The notes below the pieces were generated by a model, which saw only the letters and a program-made list of their open reading frames with translations, did not search any database and was not told the DNA's origin. DNA of 64,000 nt from positions 558,001 through 622,000 of the forward strand of contig CP014771.1 in the NCBI GenBank assembly GCA_001596155.1. Reading direction: 5' to 3'. Both the position numbers and the translations under genes were made by a program. Positions 15,881 through 23,703 of the stretch are shown piece by piece. The stretch's first letter is position 1. Each line of letters starts with the position of its first letter. Source of the DNA: Hymenobacter psoromatis (lineage in GTDB: Bacteria > Bacteroidota > Bacteroidia > Cytophagales > Hymenobacteraceae).

Positions 15881-17112
15881 TTTAATTGCCGCAAAATGCG
15901 GCCCGTAGCCCCCGCGTGCGTATGCACGTACTCCAAGCTCATATCCTGCACCTTGAGGCGCGCCTCCTCATTATAATATAACCGGTCAAACGCCGCTTCC
16001 AGCTGCCGGGCCGAGGCCACCGAAAAGGCGCAGCCCAGCTCCACCAGCTCCACGGCCTCCTGAAATCGCTCGTAGCGCGGCCCGAAAAACACCGGCAGCC
16101 CGAACGCCGCCGCCTCCAGCGTGTTGTGCAGCCCCGCCCCAAACGCCCCACCGATGTACGCAAAACGCCCAAACCGGTAGAGCTGGCTCAGCATCCCCAC
16201 GTTGTCGATGAGCAGCAGGCGGGCGTCGGCCACGGCGAGGGGGGTAGCGCGCGAGTAGCGCACCGTGAGGCCCGGCAGCGCTGCCTCAATCTCCAGCAAA
16301 TGCGCCTCGCTCACCTCGTGGGGCGCGATGATGAAGCGCATGGCGCGGGCGTGCTTGCGCAACAGCGGGGCCAGCGCGGGCAGGTCTTCGGGCCAGATGC
16401 TGCCAGCCACCAGCGTGGGCGCGCCGTCGGCCCCGAAGGCTTCGGCGAGGGGTAGGGGCCGGGCGGGAGCCAGCGCCGTGGCCGCCACAGTGTCGAAGCG
16501 CGTGTCGCCGGCCACCGTCACGCCCGTTAGGCCAATGCCGCGCAGCAGCTCGGCCGAGGCCTCATTCTGCGTGAAAATATGGCTGAGCTGGCCCAATATC
16601 TTCCGAAAAAAGCCACCCCAGGGCCGGAAGAAAATCTGGTTGGGTCGAAAAATCGCCGCTACTACCACCGCCGGAATTCCCCGCTCGCGCAATTCGCGCA
16701 GGTAGTAATACCAGAATTCATACTTCACGAAAACGGCCAGCCGTGGCCGCACCAGGCGCACAAACTCGCGGGCATTGCCGGCCGAGTCGAGCGGCAGGTA
16801 GAAGACGTAATCGGCCCCCGGCCAGCTCTTACGCACCTCGTAGCCCGAGGGTGAGAAAAACGTGAGCACAATTTTGTGCGTGGGATATTGCCGCCGCAGG
16901 CCCTCGATGAGTGGCCTGCCCTGCTCAAACTCGCCCAGCGAGGCGCAATGCACCCACAGGCGCGGGGCCGCATCGGCGGCCAGCGCCCGCTCAATGTGGG
17001 GTAGCAGCCCCGCGCGGCCCGCCACCCAGGCGGCAGCCTTGGGTACGAATGGCGCTACCAGCCTAAGCAGCAGCGCATAAAGCGAAAGTCCTACAGAATA
17101 TAGAAAGCGCAA
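15859..17112 (-). CDS. waaA: 3-deoxy-D-manno-octulosonic acid (Kdo) transferase
   Basis: A 417-residue WaaA/KdtA. A membrane helix at the N-terminus (about 3-25) anchors it to the inner membrane. Family landmarks include LWVHCASLGEFEQGRPLIEGL, LTFFSPSGYEV, VFVKYEFWYYYL, a GSIWPED-type motif, IIAPHEV, and YIGGAFGAGLHNTLEAAAFGLPVFFGP in the C-terminal GT-B lobe. It adds Kdo to lipid A precursors. The last residues (MNYEL and stop) are encoded by the AT-rich repeat that begins there, so the natural C-terminus has been altered by the repeat. A TAATTTTG box upstream may be its -7 element. Confidence 0.95.
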   Translation of the reverse strand: MRFLYSVGLSLYALLLRLVAPFVPKAAAWVAGRAGLLPHIERALAADAAPRLWVHCASLGEFEQGRPLIEGLRRQYPTHKIVLTFFSPSGYEVRKSWPGADYVFYLPLDSAGNAREFVRLVRPRLAVFVKYEFWYYYLRELRERGIPAVVVAAIFRPNQIFFRPWGGFFRKILGQLSHIFTQNEASAELLRGIGLTGVTVAGDTRFDTVAATALAPARPLPLAEAFGADGAPTLVAGSIWPEDLPALAPLLRKHARAMRFIIAPHEVSEAHLLEIEAALPGLTVRYSRATPLAVADARLLLIDNVGMLSQLYRFGRFAYIGGAFGAGLHNTLEAAAFGLPVFFGPRYERFQEAVELVELGCAFSVASARQLEAAFDRLYYNEEARLKVQDMSLEYVHTHAGATGRILRQLKIMNYEL

Positions 17113-17152
17113 AAAAGGCCGCCCCCAGTAACAAAATGCCCGAGTGCGGCCC

Positions 17153-17160
17153 CAAAATTA
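17153..17160 (-). promoter_or_regulatory. TAnnTTTG -7 box of waaA
   Basis: On the minus strand TAATTTTG matches the Bacteroidota -7 consensus TAnnTTTG, 40 bases before the waaA start. No convincing -33 TTG is visible because the region upstream is the repeat at 17173-17258. Confidence 0.4.
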
Positions 17161-17172
17161 CTTTCCAGTTCG

Positions 17173-17258
17173 TAGTTTCTGGTTCGTAGTTCCTGGTTTC
17201 TAGTTCCTAGTTGTCGTTCAAACTAGGAACTAGGAACAAGAAACCAGAAACTAGGAAC
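17173..17258. repeat. tandem-word hairpin (CTAGTTCCTAGTT type)
   Basis: The left arm (17173-17212) has repeated TAGTTCCTGG/TAGTTTCTGG words; the right arm (17221-17258) is the complement, with ACTAGGAAC words. It overlaps the 3' end of the peroxiredoxin gene, whose TAG stop (17251-17253) lies inside the right arm. Confidence 0.85.
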
Positions 17259-17829
17259 CTGCCTCCCAGTCGGCGGGGCAGGTTTCGCCGTGTTCTTCGA
17301 AGTGACGCAGGGCATCAACTATGCGCAAGGAGTCGGAAATGCGGCGGCCCAGCGGCCGGTCGTTCACGAGCTGGTGGCGCACGATGCCGTCGCGGTCAAT
17401 CAAAAACACCGCGCGGTAGGCCTGCGGCGTGCCCACAAACACCATCTCGCCGGTTTCGCTGTAGTCGAAGTGGCCGGCCAGCACGTCGTAGTTGGCCGAA
17501 ATCGTCTTGGTTGCGTCGGCCACCAGGGGGTAGGTCACGCCCGCCACGCCGCCCTCGTCGATGGGCGTGCGCAGCCAGGCCTGATGCACCTGGTGCGAAT
17601 CGGTGCTGCACCCAATCACGGCCACGCCCCGGCGCTCAAACTCAGGCAGCAGCTTTTGAAACGCTAGCAGCTCGGTAGGGCAGAGGCCCGAAAAATCGGC
17701 GGGGTAAAAAAACAGCAGCACGTAGCGCTTGCCAAGGTAGCGGTCGAGCGAAAATTCTTCTTCCAGCTGCTGGCCAATAACGGCGGTGGCCTTGAAAGCA
17801 GGCGCGCGCTTCCCAACGAGAACAGGCAT
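17251..17829 (-). CDS. 2-Cys peroxiredoxin (AhpC/Prx1 type)
   Basis: A 192-residue typical 2-Cys peroxiredoxin. The peroxidatic cysteine is in FFYPADFSGLCPTE; the more usual DFTFVCPTE is slightly changed. The resolving cysteine is in GETCPADW near the C-terminus. Other landmarks are STDSHQVHQAW and a TYPLVAD strand. It reduces hydrogen peroxide and organic peroxides, probably recycled by thioredoxin since no ahpF is nearby. The final two residues and stop come from the repeat at 17173-17258. The upstream region (17830-17946) has only a few AT-rich words and no gene. Confidence 0.93.
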   Translation of the reverse strand: MPVLVGKRAPAFKATAVIGQQLEEEFSLDRYLGKRYVLLFFYPADFSGLCPTELLAFQKLLPEFERRGVAVIGCSTDSHQVHQAWLRTPIDEGGVAGVTYPLVADATKTISANYDVLAGHFDYSETGEMVFVGTPQAYRAVFLIDRDGIVRHQLVNDRPLGRRISDSLRIVDALRHFEEHGETCPADWEAGS

Positions 17830-17946
17830 CTTTTTAAGTTATGAAGTAGAAATTATGAATTAGCGCTCTGCGAACTTCTGCGTAAGCCTCTGCGCCTTCT
17901 GCGGGAAATGACGCCCGCGCCTACTACTCCAAAACCTACCCAACAG

Positions 17947-18048
17947 TTATTCACGCACCAAAAACTGAAACGTGCTGCGCGTGCGCTGCTCCAGCAGCAG
18001 CGTGCGCCCGGCCGTCAGCCGCGCAATGCTACCCTCGTCGTAATGCTT
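17947..18048 (-). pseudogene. lysC: 3' end of aspartate kinase gene, cut off by the IS
   Basis: Joining the sequence left of the insertion to that on its right, minus one copy of TGCTT, gives a continuous frame. The last residues before the junction read LFTIKH, and this fragment adds YDEGSIARLTAGRTLLLEQR and about eleven more residues ending in a TAA at 17947-17949. These residues are the last strand and helix of the second ACT domain. The fragment has no start of its own and is probably not translated. Confidence 0.9.
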
Positions 18049-19113
18049 TAGGACTTACGCACTTGGTGGTAACTTGAGAAAAAGCCTAGCCCAATGGTGA
18101 CGCAAGCAACCTACATCGAGTACCTGCTCAGTACGCCCCGCAATTATACGTGCACGCACCTTGCCGAGCACTTGCCGCAGGTGAGCCACGACCAAGTGAA
18201 CCGGTTTTTGCGCCGCAGCTCGTTCTCACCCACGCAGTTGCGGGAGTTGGTGCTACCCTTGTTGAGTGACTCGCCCGAGGCCTTTTTGTTCGTCGACGAC
18301 AGTGTGCAGGACAAGCGCTACAGCCGTTTTATCGAGGTGGCCAAGCGCCAGTACTCCGGCGCCGCCCACGGCTTGGTGACCGGCATCTGCTTGGTCAACC
18401 TGGTGCACAGCAGTGGGGAGGCCGGTGATTTTCTGCCCCTGGACTACCGCGTGTACGCCCCGCAGCAGGATGCGCTGAGCAAGAACGAGCATTTCCAGGC
18501 CATGTTCGCCCACGTGGTGGCCGAAGACAAAATCCAGGCCCGCACCCTCTTGTTCGATGCCTGGTACAGCGGCAGCGAGAACCTGAAGCGCATTCACCGC
18601 GCCGGTTGGACGTTTTTCACGACCCTGAAAAGCAACCGGTTGGTGAGTGCGAACAAGGAGACGGGCTATCAAGCCCTGGACGCAGTGGACCCGCCGCCGG
18701 GCGGGTGGAGCACGGGGTTGGAAGTGCGCTTAAAGCAGGTGCCGTTTGCGGTGCGTTTGTTCAAGCTGGTCGCCGCCAACGGCGACATTGAATGGGTCGT
18801 GACCAATAACTTCGCCTTCACCCTGACCCAGCAACTCGTCGAAGTCACGACCCGCACGCGCTGGCAGGTGGAAGAGTTTCACCGCAGCTTCAAGCAGCTC
18901 ACCGGGGCTGAAAAATGCCAGTGCCGCCGTGCCCAGGCCCAGCGCAACCACTTGGCTTGTTGCTACCTGGCCTGGGTGTCCTTGCGCCAGTTTGCCCGCC
19001 AAACCGCCCAAACCCTGTACCAAGCCCATCAGCAGCAGTGGGCTCCTTATCTGCGCCAGTTGCTAGCCAAACCCCTCATTCCAGCGCTAATACCGACGAG
19101 TGCGTAAGTCCTA
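18049..19113 (+). mobile_element. insertion sequence, intact, with 13-bp ends and 5-bp target duplication
   Basis: A 1065-bp element bounded by perfect 13-bp inverted repeats TAGGACTTACGCA (18049-18061) and its complement (19101-19113). A 5-bp direct repeat TGCTT flanks it (18044-18048 and 19114-19118). Removing the element and one duplicate restores the aspartate kinase frame, which proves the boundaries. One transposase gene fills it, and its TAA stop lies inside the right end. The family is not certain: the transposase is IS4-like, and the 5-bp duplication does not fit the best-known IS4 members. Confidence 0.96.
18094..19107 (+). CDS. DDE transposase, IS4-like superfamily
   Basis: A 337-residue transposase. 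The likely catalytic residues are the first Asp in FLFVDDSVQDK (D68/D69), the second in LLFDAWYSG (D155) and Glu260 in RWQVEEFHRSFK. The spacing R256-x3-E260-x6-K267 matches the YREK signature of IS4-type enzymes, though the tyrosine position is a threonine. DAWYSG and the C-terminal CQCRRAQAQRNH are also typical of this group. The frame is intact and the ends are perfect, so the element is probably active. It is also the best candidate to mobilise the two miniature elements with the same ends. Confidence 0.92.
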   Translation: MVTQATYIEYLLSTPRNYTCTHLAEHLPQVSHDQVNRFLRRSSFSPTQLRELVLPLLSDSPEAFLFVDDSVQDKRYSRFIEVAKRQYSGAAHGLVTGICLVNLVHSSGEAGDFLPLDYRVYAPQQDALSKNEHFQAMFAHVVAEDKIQARTLLFDAWYSGSENLKRIHRAGWTFFTTLKSNRLVSANKETGYQALDAVDPPPGGWSTGLEVRLKQVPFAVRLFKLVAANGDIEWVVTNNFAFTLTQQLVEVTTRTRWQVEEFHRSFKQLTGAEKCQCRRAQAQRNHLACCYLAWVSLRQFARQTAQTLYQAHQQQWAPYLRQLLAKPLIPALIPTSA

Positions 19114-20333
19114 TGCTTGATGGTAAACAGCGTCAGGTCCGCATTATACTGCACCCGAAACTGCCCTTGCAGCAATTCCAGCAGCCGCCGTACGCGCATT
19201 TCGACGTAATCGACGCACACTGAAAAGCTGATGGCCGAGTTTTGCATCAGATTAATTTTGAGCCGCGCCTGGGCCAGCGCCCCAAAAATCACCTCCAGAT
19301 TTTCTTCCGAAATAAACGCGAAATCCTTGCTCTCAAACGACAGCAAACACTGGCCGCCCTTGCGAATAAACGCCGGCACCAACGGCGCGTGCTGACAGTC
19401 GTGGATGAGCGTGCCCGGCGCGGCCGGGTCCAGAAATGAGCGCACCCGCAGCGGAATGCCGCGCTCGGCCAGCGGCTTCAAGGTCTTGGGGTGAATGACA
19501 CTGGCCCCATAAAACGCCATCTCGATGGTTTCCTGGTAGCTGATTTCGGGATACAGCACCGTATCGGCAAAGAGCTTGGGGTCGGCGTTGAGCAGGCCCG
19601 GCACGTCCTTCCAGATGGTCACGCCCTCGGCCCGTAGGCAGTAGGCGAAGATGGCCGCCGAGTAGTCGGAGCCTTCGCGGCCGAGGGTAGTGGTGCGGTG
19701 GTCGGCTGTAGCGCCAATGAAGCCTTCGGTTACAATAATTCTTGCACCACAGTAAACCATTGAGTGAATTTCCTCTTGCACTCGCTTTTGGGTTTCTTCC
19801 CAATCGACTCGCCCTTCGCGCCAAGTATCATCTGTTACAATGCCCGACCCGCGCAAGTACATGTCCGCTTCATCAGGCATGCTAGCTGTTAGGGCAGAAT
19901 AAACTAAATAAGCGGAAAACTGCTCTCCAAAACCAACTATTTGGTCGTACCCTTCATCATAACTTTTATTTGGCGAAAGGTTTACCAGCCGGTGTGTGAG
20001 CTCTTTAAATCCGATAACTAAATCAGGGTCCGATTTAGTTGGGTTTGGCTCGTGATAAGTATCAGGTAACGCGCTGCTTAATTCTGCGCTGACCCGCTGG
20101 TGATAAGCCTCCAGCGCCGCCAACTGCACCGTGTAGTCCTGCCCATGATACGCCAAATCATAAATCTCCTCCAGCGCATTCGTCGTTTTGCCCATCGCTG
20201 AAACCACAATAAGCAGCGGCCCTACCCCCCCATATTCCTTCACAATGCGGCAGAGGTTCAATATCGCCGCCGCGTCCTTTACCGAGGCACCGCCAAATTT
20301 ATAGACTTGCAAGCCGGTCAGTTCTTTTTCCAT
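19047..20333 (-). pseudogene. lysC: aspartate kinase, C-terminus truncated by IS insertion
   Basis: The start at 20333 (MEKELTGLQVYKFGGASV) is the family start; KFGGASVKD is the kinase N-motif. Further landmarks are GFGEQFSAYLV, the catalytic TLGREGSDYSAAI and WKDVPGLLNADPK, then ACT domains. The genuine frame stops at 19114; the frame then reads into the transposon for 23 foreign residues and a stop at 19047. The loss is about 31 residues of the terminal ACT domain. The kinase domain is whole, so a partly active, possibly feedback-insensitive enzyme is conceivable. Positions 19727-20085 are clearly more AT-rich than the rest of the gene. It is divergent from fbp. Confidence 0.93.
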
Positions 20334-20361
20334 AGGCCCCAAAACTAGGGGGTAGGGCACG

Positions 20362-20393
20362 TTTGGGCCGCCGCCCCGGCAATGGTAGCTTTG
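20362..20393 (+). promoter_or_regulatory. Bacteroidota-type promoter of fbp
   Basis: TTTG at 20362-20365 (-33) and TAGCTTTG at 20386-20393 (-7, consensus TAnnTTTG) are separated by 20 bases, the standard spacing. The ATG of fbp follows 31 bases later. Confidence 0.65.
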
Positions 20394-20423
20394 CGCTAGC
20401 CCTTTAGGCCCCCGCTATTTTTC

Positions 20424-21426
<1,003 letters not shown>

Positions 21427-21431
<5 letters not shown>

Positions 21432-21478
21432 GCTTTAGCTTGCCGCCACCCGAGCAACGCGGCAAGCTAAAGCTTGCC
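21427..21478. repeat. inverted repeat at the end of fbp
   Basis: Arms 21427-21446 and 21459-21478 are complementary over 20 bases with one mismatch. The left arm contains the stop codon of fbp. A separate terminator follows directly. Confidence 0.75.
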
Positions 21479-21486
21479 CTACGCAC

Positions 21487-21522
21487 AAAAAAGCCGTTCC
21501 TGCCAGCAGGAACGGCTTTTTT
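21487..21522. terminator. bidirectional intrinsic terminator
   Basis: Arms 21487-21503 and 21506-21522 give a GC-rich stem with a run of A on one side and T on the other. It serves fbp on the plus strand and the DUF5606 gene on the minus strand. Confidence 0.9.
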
Positions 21523-21538
21523 GTGTCAAATAAAAAAT

Positions 21539-22042
21539 CTACTTCGTGACTTCGGGGTTGCCGGAGGGGGTAGGGGCCTCATCGGCCTCGCCAATTACGC
21601 CGCCGGTGCTCAGCGGCTCATCGGCGGTTGACTCAGCTTCGGTGGCCTCTGTGTAAGGCACGAATTGGCTCACGATGCCGTACCAGTTGGTCAGCTTCTT
21701 GATGTCGGACAGGTACACGCGCTGGCGGTCGTACTCGGGCAGCACCTCACCCAGAAAGCTGGTCAGCTCCTCGTCTGGCGACTTGCTCGTTACGGGCAGG
21801 TTCGCGCCGTGCTGCTGGTGAATGCGCTCAAACACCTCCGCCAGCGACACCGTCTCGTCCGAGTCGTGGGTGTAAATGCCGATTTCGCTCAGCAGCGACA
21901 CTTTGTTGCTGGCCGGAGCCAGCGAGCGGGTAGCTTTGGCATCCAGGCTTTCGACCAACACACCGTGGCGGGCCGGGCGCACCAGGCGGTAGAGGCCGGG
22001 CTGGCCGCTGATGGCCGCCAGTTCTTTCAAATCGTAAGGCAT
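21539..22042 (-). CDS. DUF5606 family protein
   Basis: A 167-residue soluble protein resembling the DUF5606 family of Bacteroidota. Its N-terminal region MPYDLKELAAISGQPGLYRL followed by GVLVESLD is the family hallmark: an SH3-like barrel with an unknown partner. The middle is helical and the last 40 residues are acidic, disordered-looking and rich in Glu, Thr and Ser. No signal peptide or catalytic motif is visible. It is a single gene with a terminator after it and a tandem-word hairpin before it. The function is unknown. Confidence 0.8.
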   Translation of the reverse strand: MPYDLKELAAISGQPGLYRLVRPARHGVLVESLDAKATRSLAPASNKVSLLSEIGIYTHDSDETVSLAEVFERIHQQHGANLPVTSKSPDEELTSFLGEVLPEYDRQRVYLSDIKKLTNWYGIVSQFVPYTEATEAESTADEPLSTGGVIGEADEAPTPSGNPEVTK

Positions 22043-22047
22043 TCTTT

Positions 22048-22154
22048 TTAGAGTTAAGAGTTATAAGTTAAGAGTTGAGAGTTATGAGTTAAAAGTTGCG
22101 GGTTGCTGAAAAACAACTCATAACTTTTAACTCATAACTCTCAACTCTTAACTA
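22048..22154. repeat. AT-rich tandem-word hairpin (GAGTTAAGAGTTATA type)
   Basis: The left arm (22048-22098) is made of GAGTTA/AGTTAT words; the right arm (22114-22154) is the complement with AACTCATAACT words. The right arm touches the TAG stop (22152-22154) of the TonB-domain gene. Confidence 0.85.
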
Positions 22155-22607
22155 ATTTTCCACCGTATTTGCCCCGGTCATGCCGAGCTTAAAATCAATG
22201 GGTAGGCTGGTTAAAATCGGGTATTCGGGCTTCTTAAACTTGAGCAGGCGCACCACGCGGGCCGCTTCGTCGCCGGTGCCGCCACCCACCTGCTTCACAA
22301 TGCGCAGGCCCTGAATGTTGCCATCCGGGTTCAGTGTGAAGCTGATAATGCAGCGCCCCTGCATCCGGTTGCGCTTGGCCAGCAGCGGGTATTTCAGTTC
22401 CTTGGCAATAAAAGCATACATGGCTTCCTGCCCCCCTTCGTAGTAGGCCGCCACCGGAATTTCGGCCGCCACGTGGTTTAGTCCGGCACCCTGTTCGGTC
22501 TGCGGCCGGTCTTTGGGCATGGGCGGGGTGTTGGATTTAGGCGTTTGGGCCTGGGCCGTGGCCAGCAATCCGCACAGGGCCAGCGGCGTCAGCAGCAGTT
22601 TTTTCAT
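22152..22607 (-). CDS. exported TonB-C-terminal domain protein
   Basis: The start at 22607 (MKKLLLTPLALCGLLATAQAQ) gives a clean signal peptide; the longer frame to 22688 would overlap engB. The mature protein of about 130 residues holds a TonB C-terminal fold: AMYAFIAKELKYPLLAKRNRMQGRCIISFTLNPDGNIQGLRIVKQVG. There is no transmembrane anchor or proline-rich spacer, so it is not a canonical energy-transducing TonB. It belongs to the many small periplasmic TonB-domain proteins of Bacteroidota. The last codons join the repeat at 22048-22154. Confidence 0.82.
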   Translation of the reverse strand: MKKLLLTPLALCGLLATAQAQTPKSNTPPMPKDRPQTEQGAGLNHVAAEIPVAAYYEGGQEAMYAFIAKELKYPLLAKRNRMQGRCIISFTLNPDGNIQGLRIVKQVGGGTGDEAARVVRLLKFKKPEYPILTSLPIDFKLGMTGANTVEN

Positions 22608-22671
22608 GGGTGGTGGGTAATTTAGAAAACGGGAAGACCCTGCCGTTGGGCAATTGAGGGGCCAAAAGTAA

Positions 22672-23289
22672 CTAGGCGCTCGCCGCATCGGCCGCCACCT
22701 GCCGGTTTATCTCCTCAATAAAGTCCAACACCTCCTCGCGGCCCAGCCCCGTTTCGGCCGACGTCACGAAGTGGCGCGGCAGTTCGTCCCAGGTTTCGCC
22801 CATCTTGGTCAGGTAGGCCGCGATGAGCGCCTTGGTCTGGCTGGTCGATTGCTTGTCAGTCTTCGTAAAAATCATGATAAACGGCACGCCCGCCTCGCCC
22901 AGCTTGGTCATAAACTCCAGGTCGGCTGCCTGCGGCGCGTGGCGCGAGTCCAGCAGCACACACACGCAGGTCAGGTTTTCGCGCTTGGCCAGGTAGGCAT
23001 TTATCATCTTGCTCCAGTCGGCGCGCGAGGTTTTGCTTACCCTGGCGTAGCCATAGCCCGGCAAGTCAACCAGATACCACTCGTCGTTGATATTGAAGTG
23101 GTTGATAACCTGCGTCTTGCCAGGCGTGCTCGACGTTTTGGCTAATCCCGCGCGGCCCGTGAGCATGTTTATCAGCGACGACTTGCCCACGTTGGAGCGC
23201 CCAATGAAGGCATACTCGGGCCGGGTGGGGGTAGGGCAGGCCGCAATCTGGGTGTTGCTGCTTAAAAAACTTGCTTCACGAATTAGCAT
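22672..23289 (-). CDS. engB: ribosome biogenesis GTPase EngB (YsxC/YihA)
   Basis: A 205-residue EngB. The G1 motif is GRSNVGKSSL, the T in G2 follows in STPGKTQ, G3 is DLPGYGYA and G4 is TKTD (in IFTKTDK). NHFNINDEWYLVDLPG is characteristic of EngB. It is needed for assembly of the large ribosomal subunit. The length is normal. It is separated from the TonB-domain gene by about 65 bases and is preceded by a 414-base non-coding region. Confidence 0.96.
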   Translation of the reverse strand: MLIREASFLSSNTQIAACPTPTRPEYAFIGRSNVGKSSLINMLTGRAGLAKTSSTPGKTQVINHFNINDEWYLVDLPGYGYARVSKTSRADWSKMINAYLAKRENLTCVCVLLDSRHAPQAADLEFMTKLGEAGVPFIMIFTKTDKQSTSQTKALIAAYLTKMGETWDELPRHFVTSAETGLGREEVLDFIEEINRQVAADAASA

Positions 23290-23383
23290 ATTATGGGTTA
23301 CCTATGGGGCAGTGTGGGTACAAAGATGCGGCAGGCTATAAGTATTGGAGGTTAATAAACAGTGAGGCAACCTGCTCAACTAC

Positions 23384-23412
23384 TTGCTTTTTAGAACCTG
23401 CCACTATATTTG
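23384..23412 (+). promoter_or_regulatory. candidate promoter P1 of PorE-like gene
   Basis: TTG at 23384-23386 and TATATTTG at 23405-23412 (consensus TAnnTTTG) with an 18-base spacer, one or two bases short of ideal. It is about 290 bases upstream of the gene, implying a long leader. Confidence 0.45.
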
Positions 23413-23495
23413 CGCGGTCTATTGCCAGCTCCCTGGCATTCCCAAAACCACTTTATACAGAATTTCGCTGGTATTAGTGCCCGGCCCTGCACGGC

Positions 23496-23522
23496 TTGCC
23501 ACTACTTTTTTAGGTATATTTG
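23496..23522 (+). promoter_or_regulatory. candidate promoter P2 of PorE-like gene
   Basis: TATATTTG at 23515-23522 with a TTG at 23496-23498 (16-base spacer, rather short). It repeats the sequence context of P1. If used, the leader is about 175 bases. Confidence 0.4.
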
Positions 23523-23703
23523 CTGCGCTGATGCCCCAGGCAATTGTGTTTTTTAGGTATATACGGGTTAGTTAGCCCAACCCTGTTGTTAAATTTTAGT
23601 ATAAGTCGCTAAATTGAGCGCCCCCGTGGCCAACTAGTAATATCGCGGTACTACAACTACTCTTCCGCCCTCCTTTTTAAATTCTCCAAACACCCTCTTT
23701 TCA

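Larger units (their letters stand above)
23290..23703. other. 414-base intergenic region between engB and the PorE-like gene
   Basis: No coding frame of interest. It contains two near-repeats of TATATTTGC followed by GC-rich sequence (23405 and 23515), which look like promoter boxes for the plus-strand PorE-like gene. Several TTTTTTAGGTATA stretches are also present. The remaining sequence shows nothing I can name. Confidence 0.6.
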
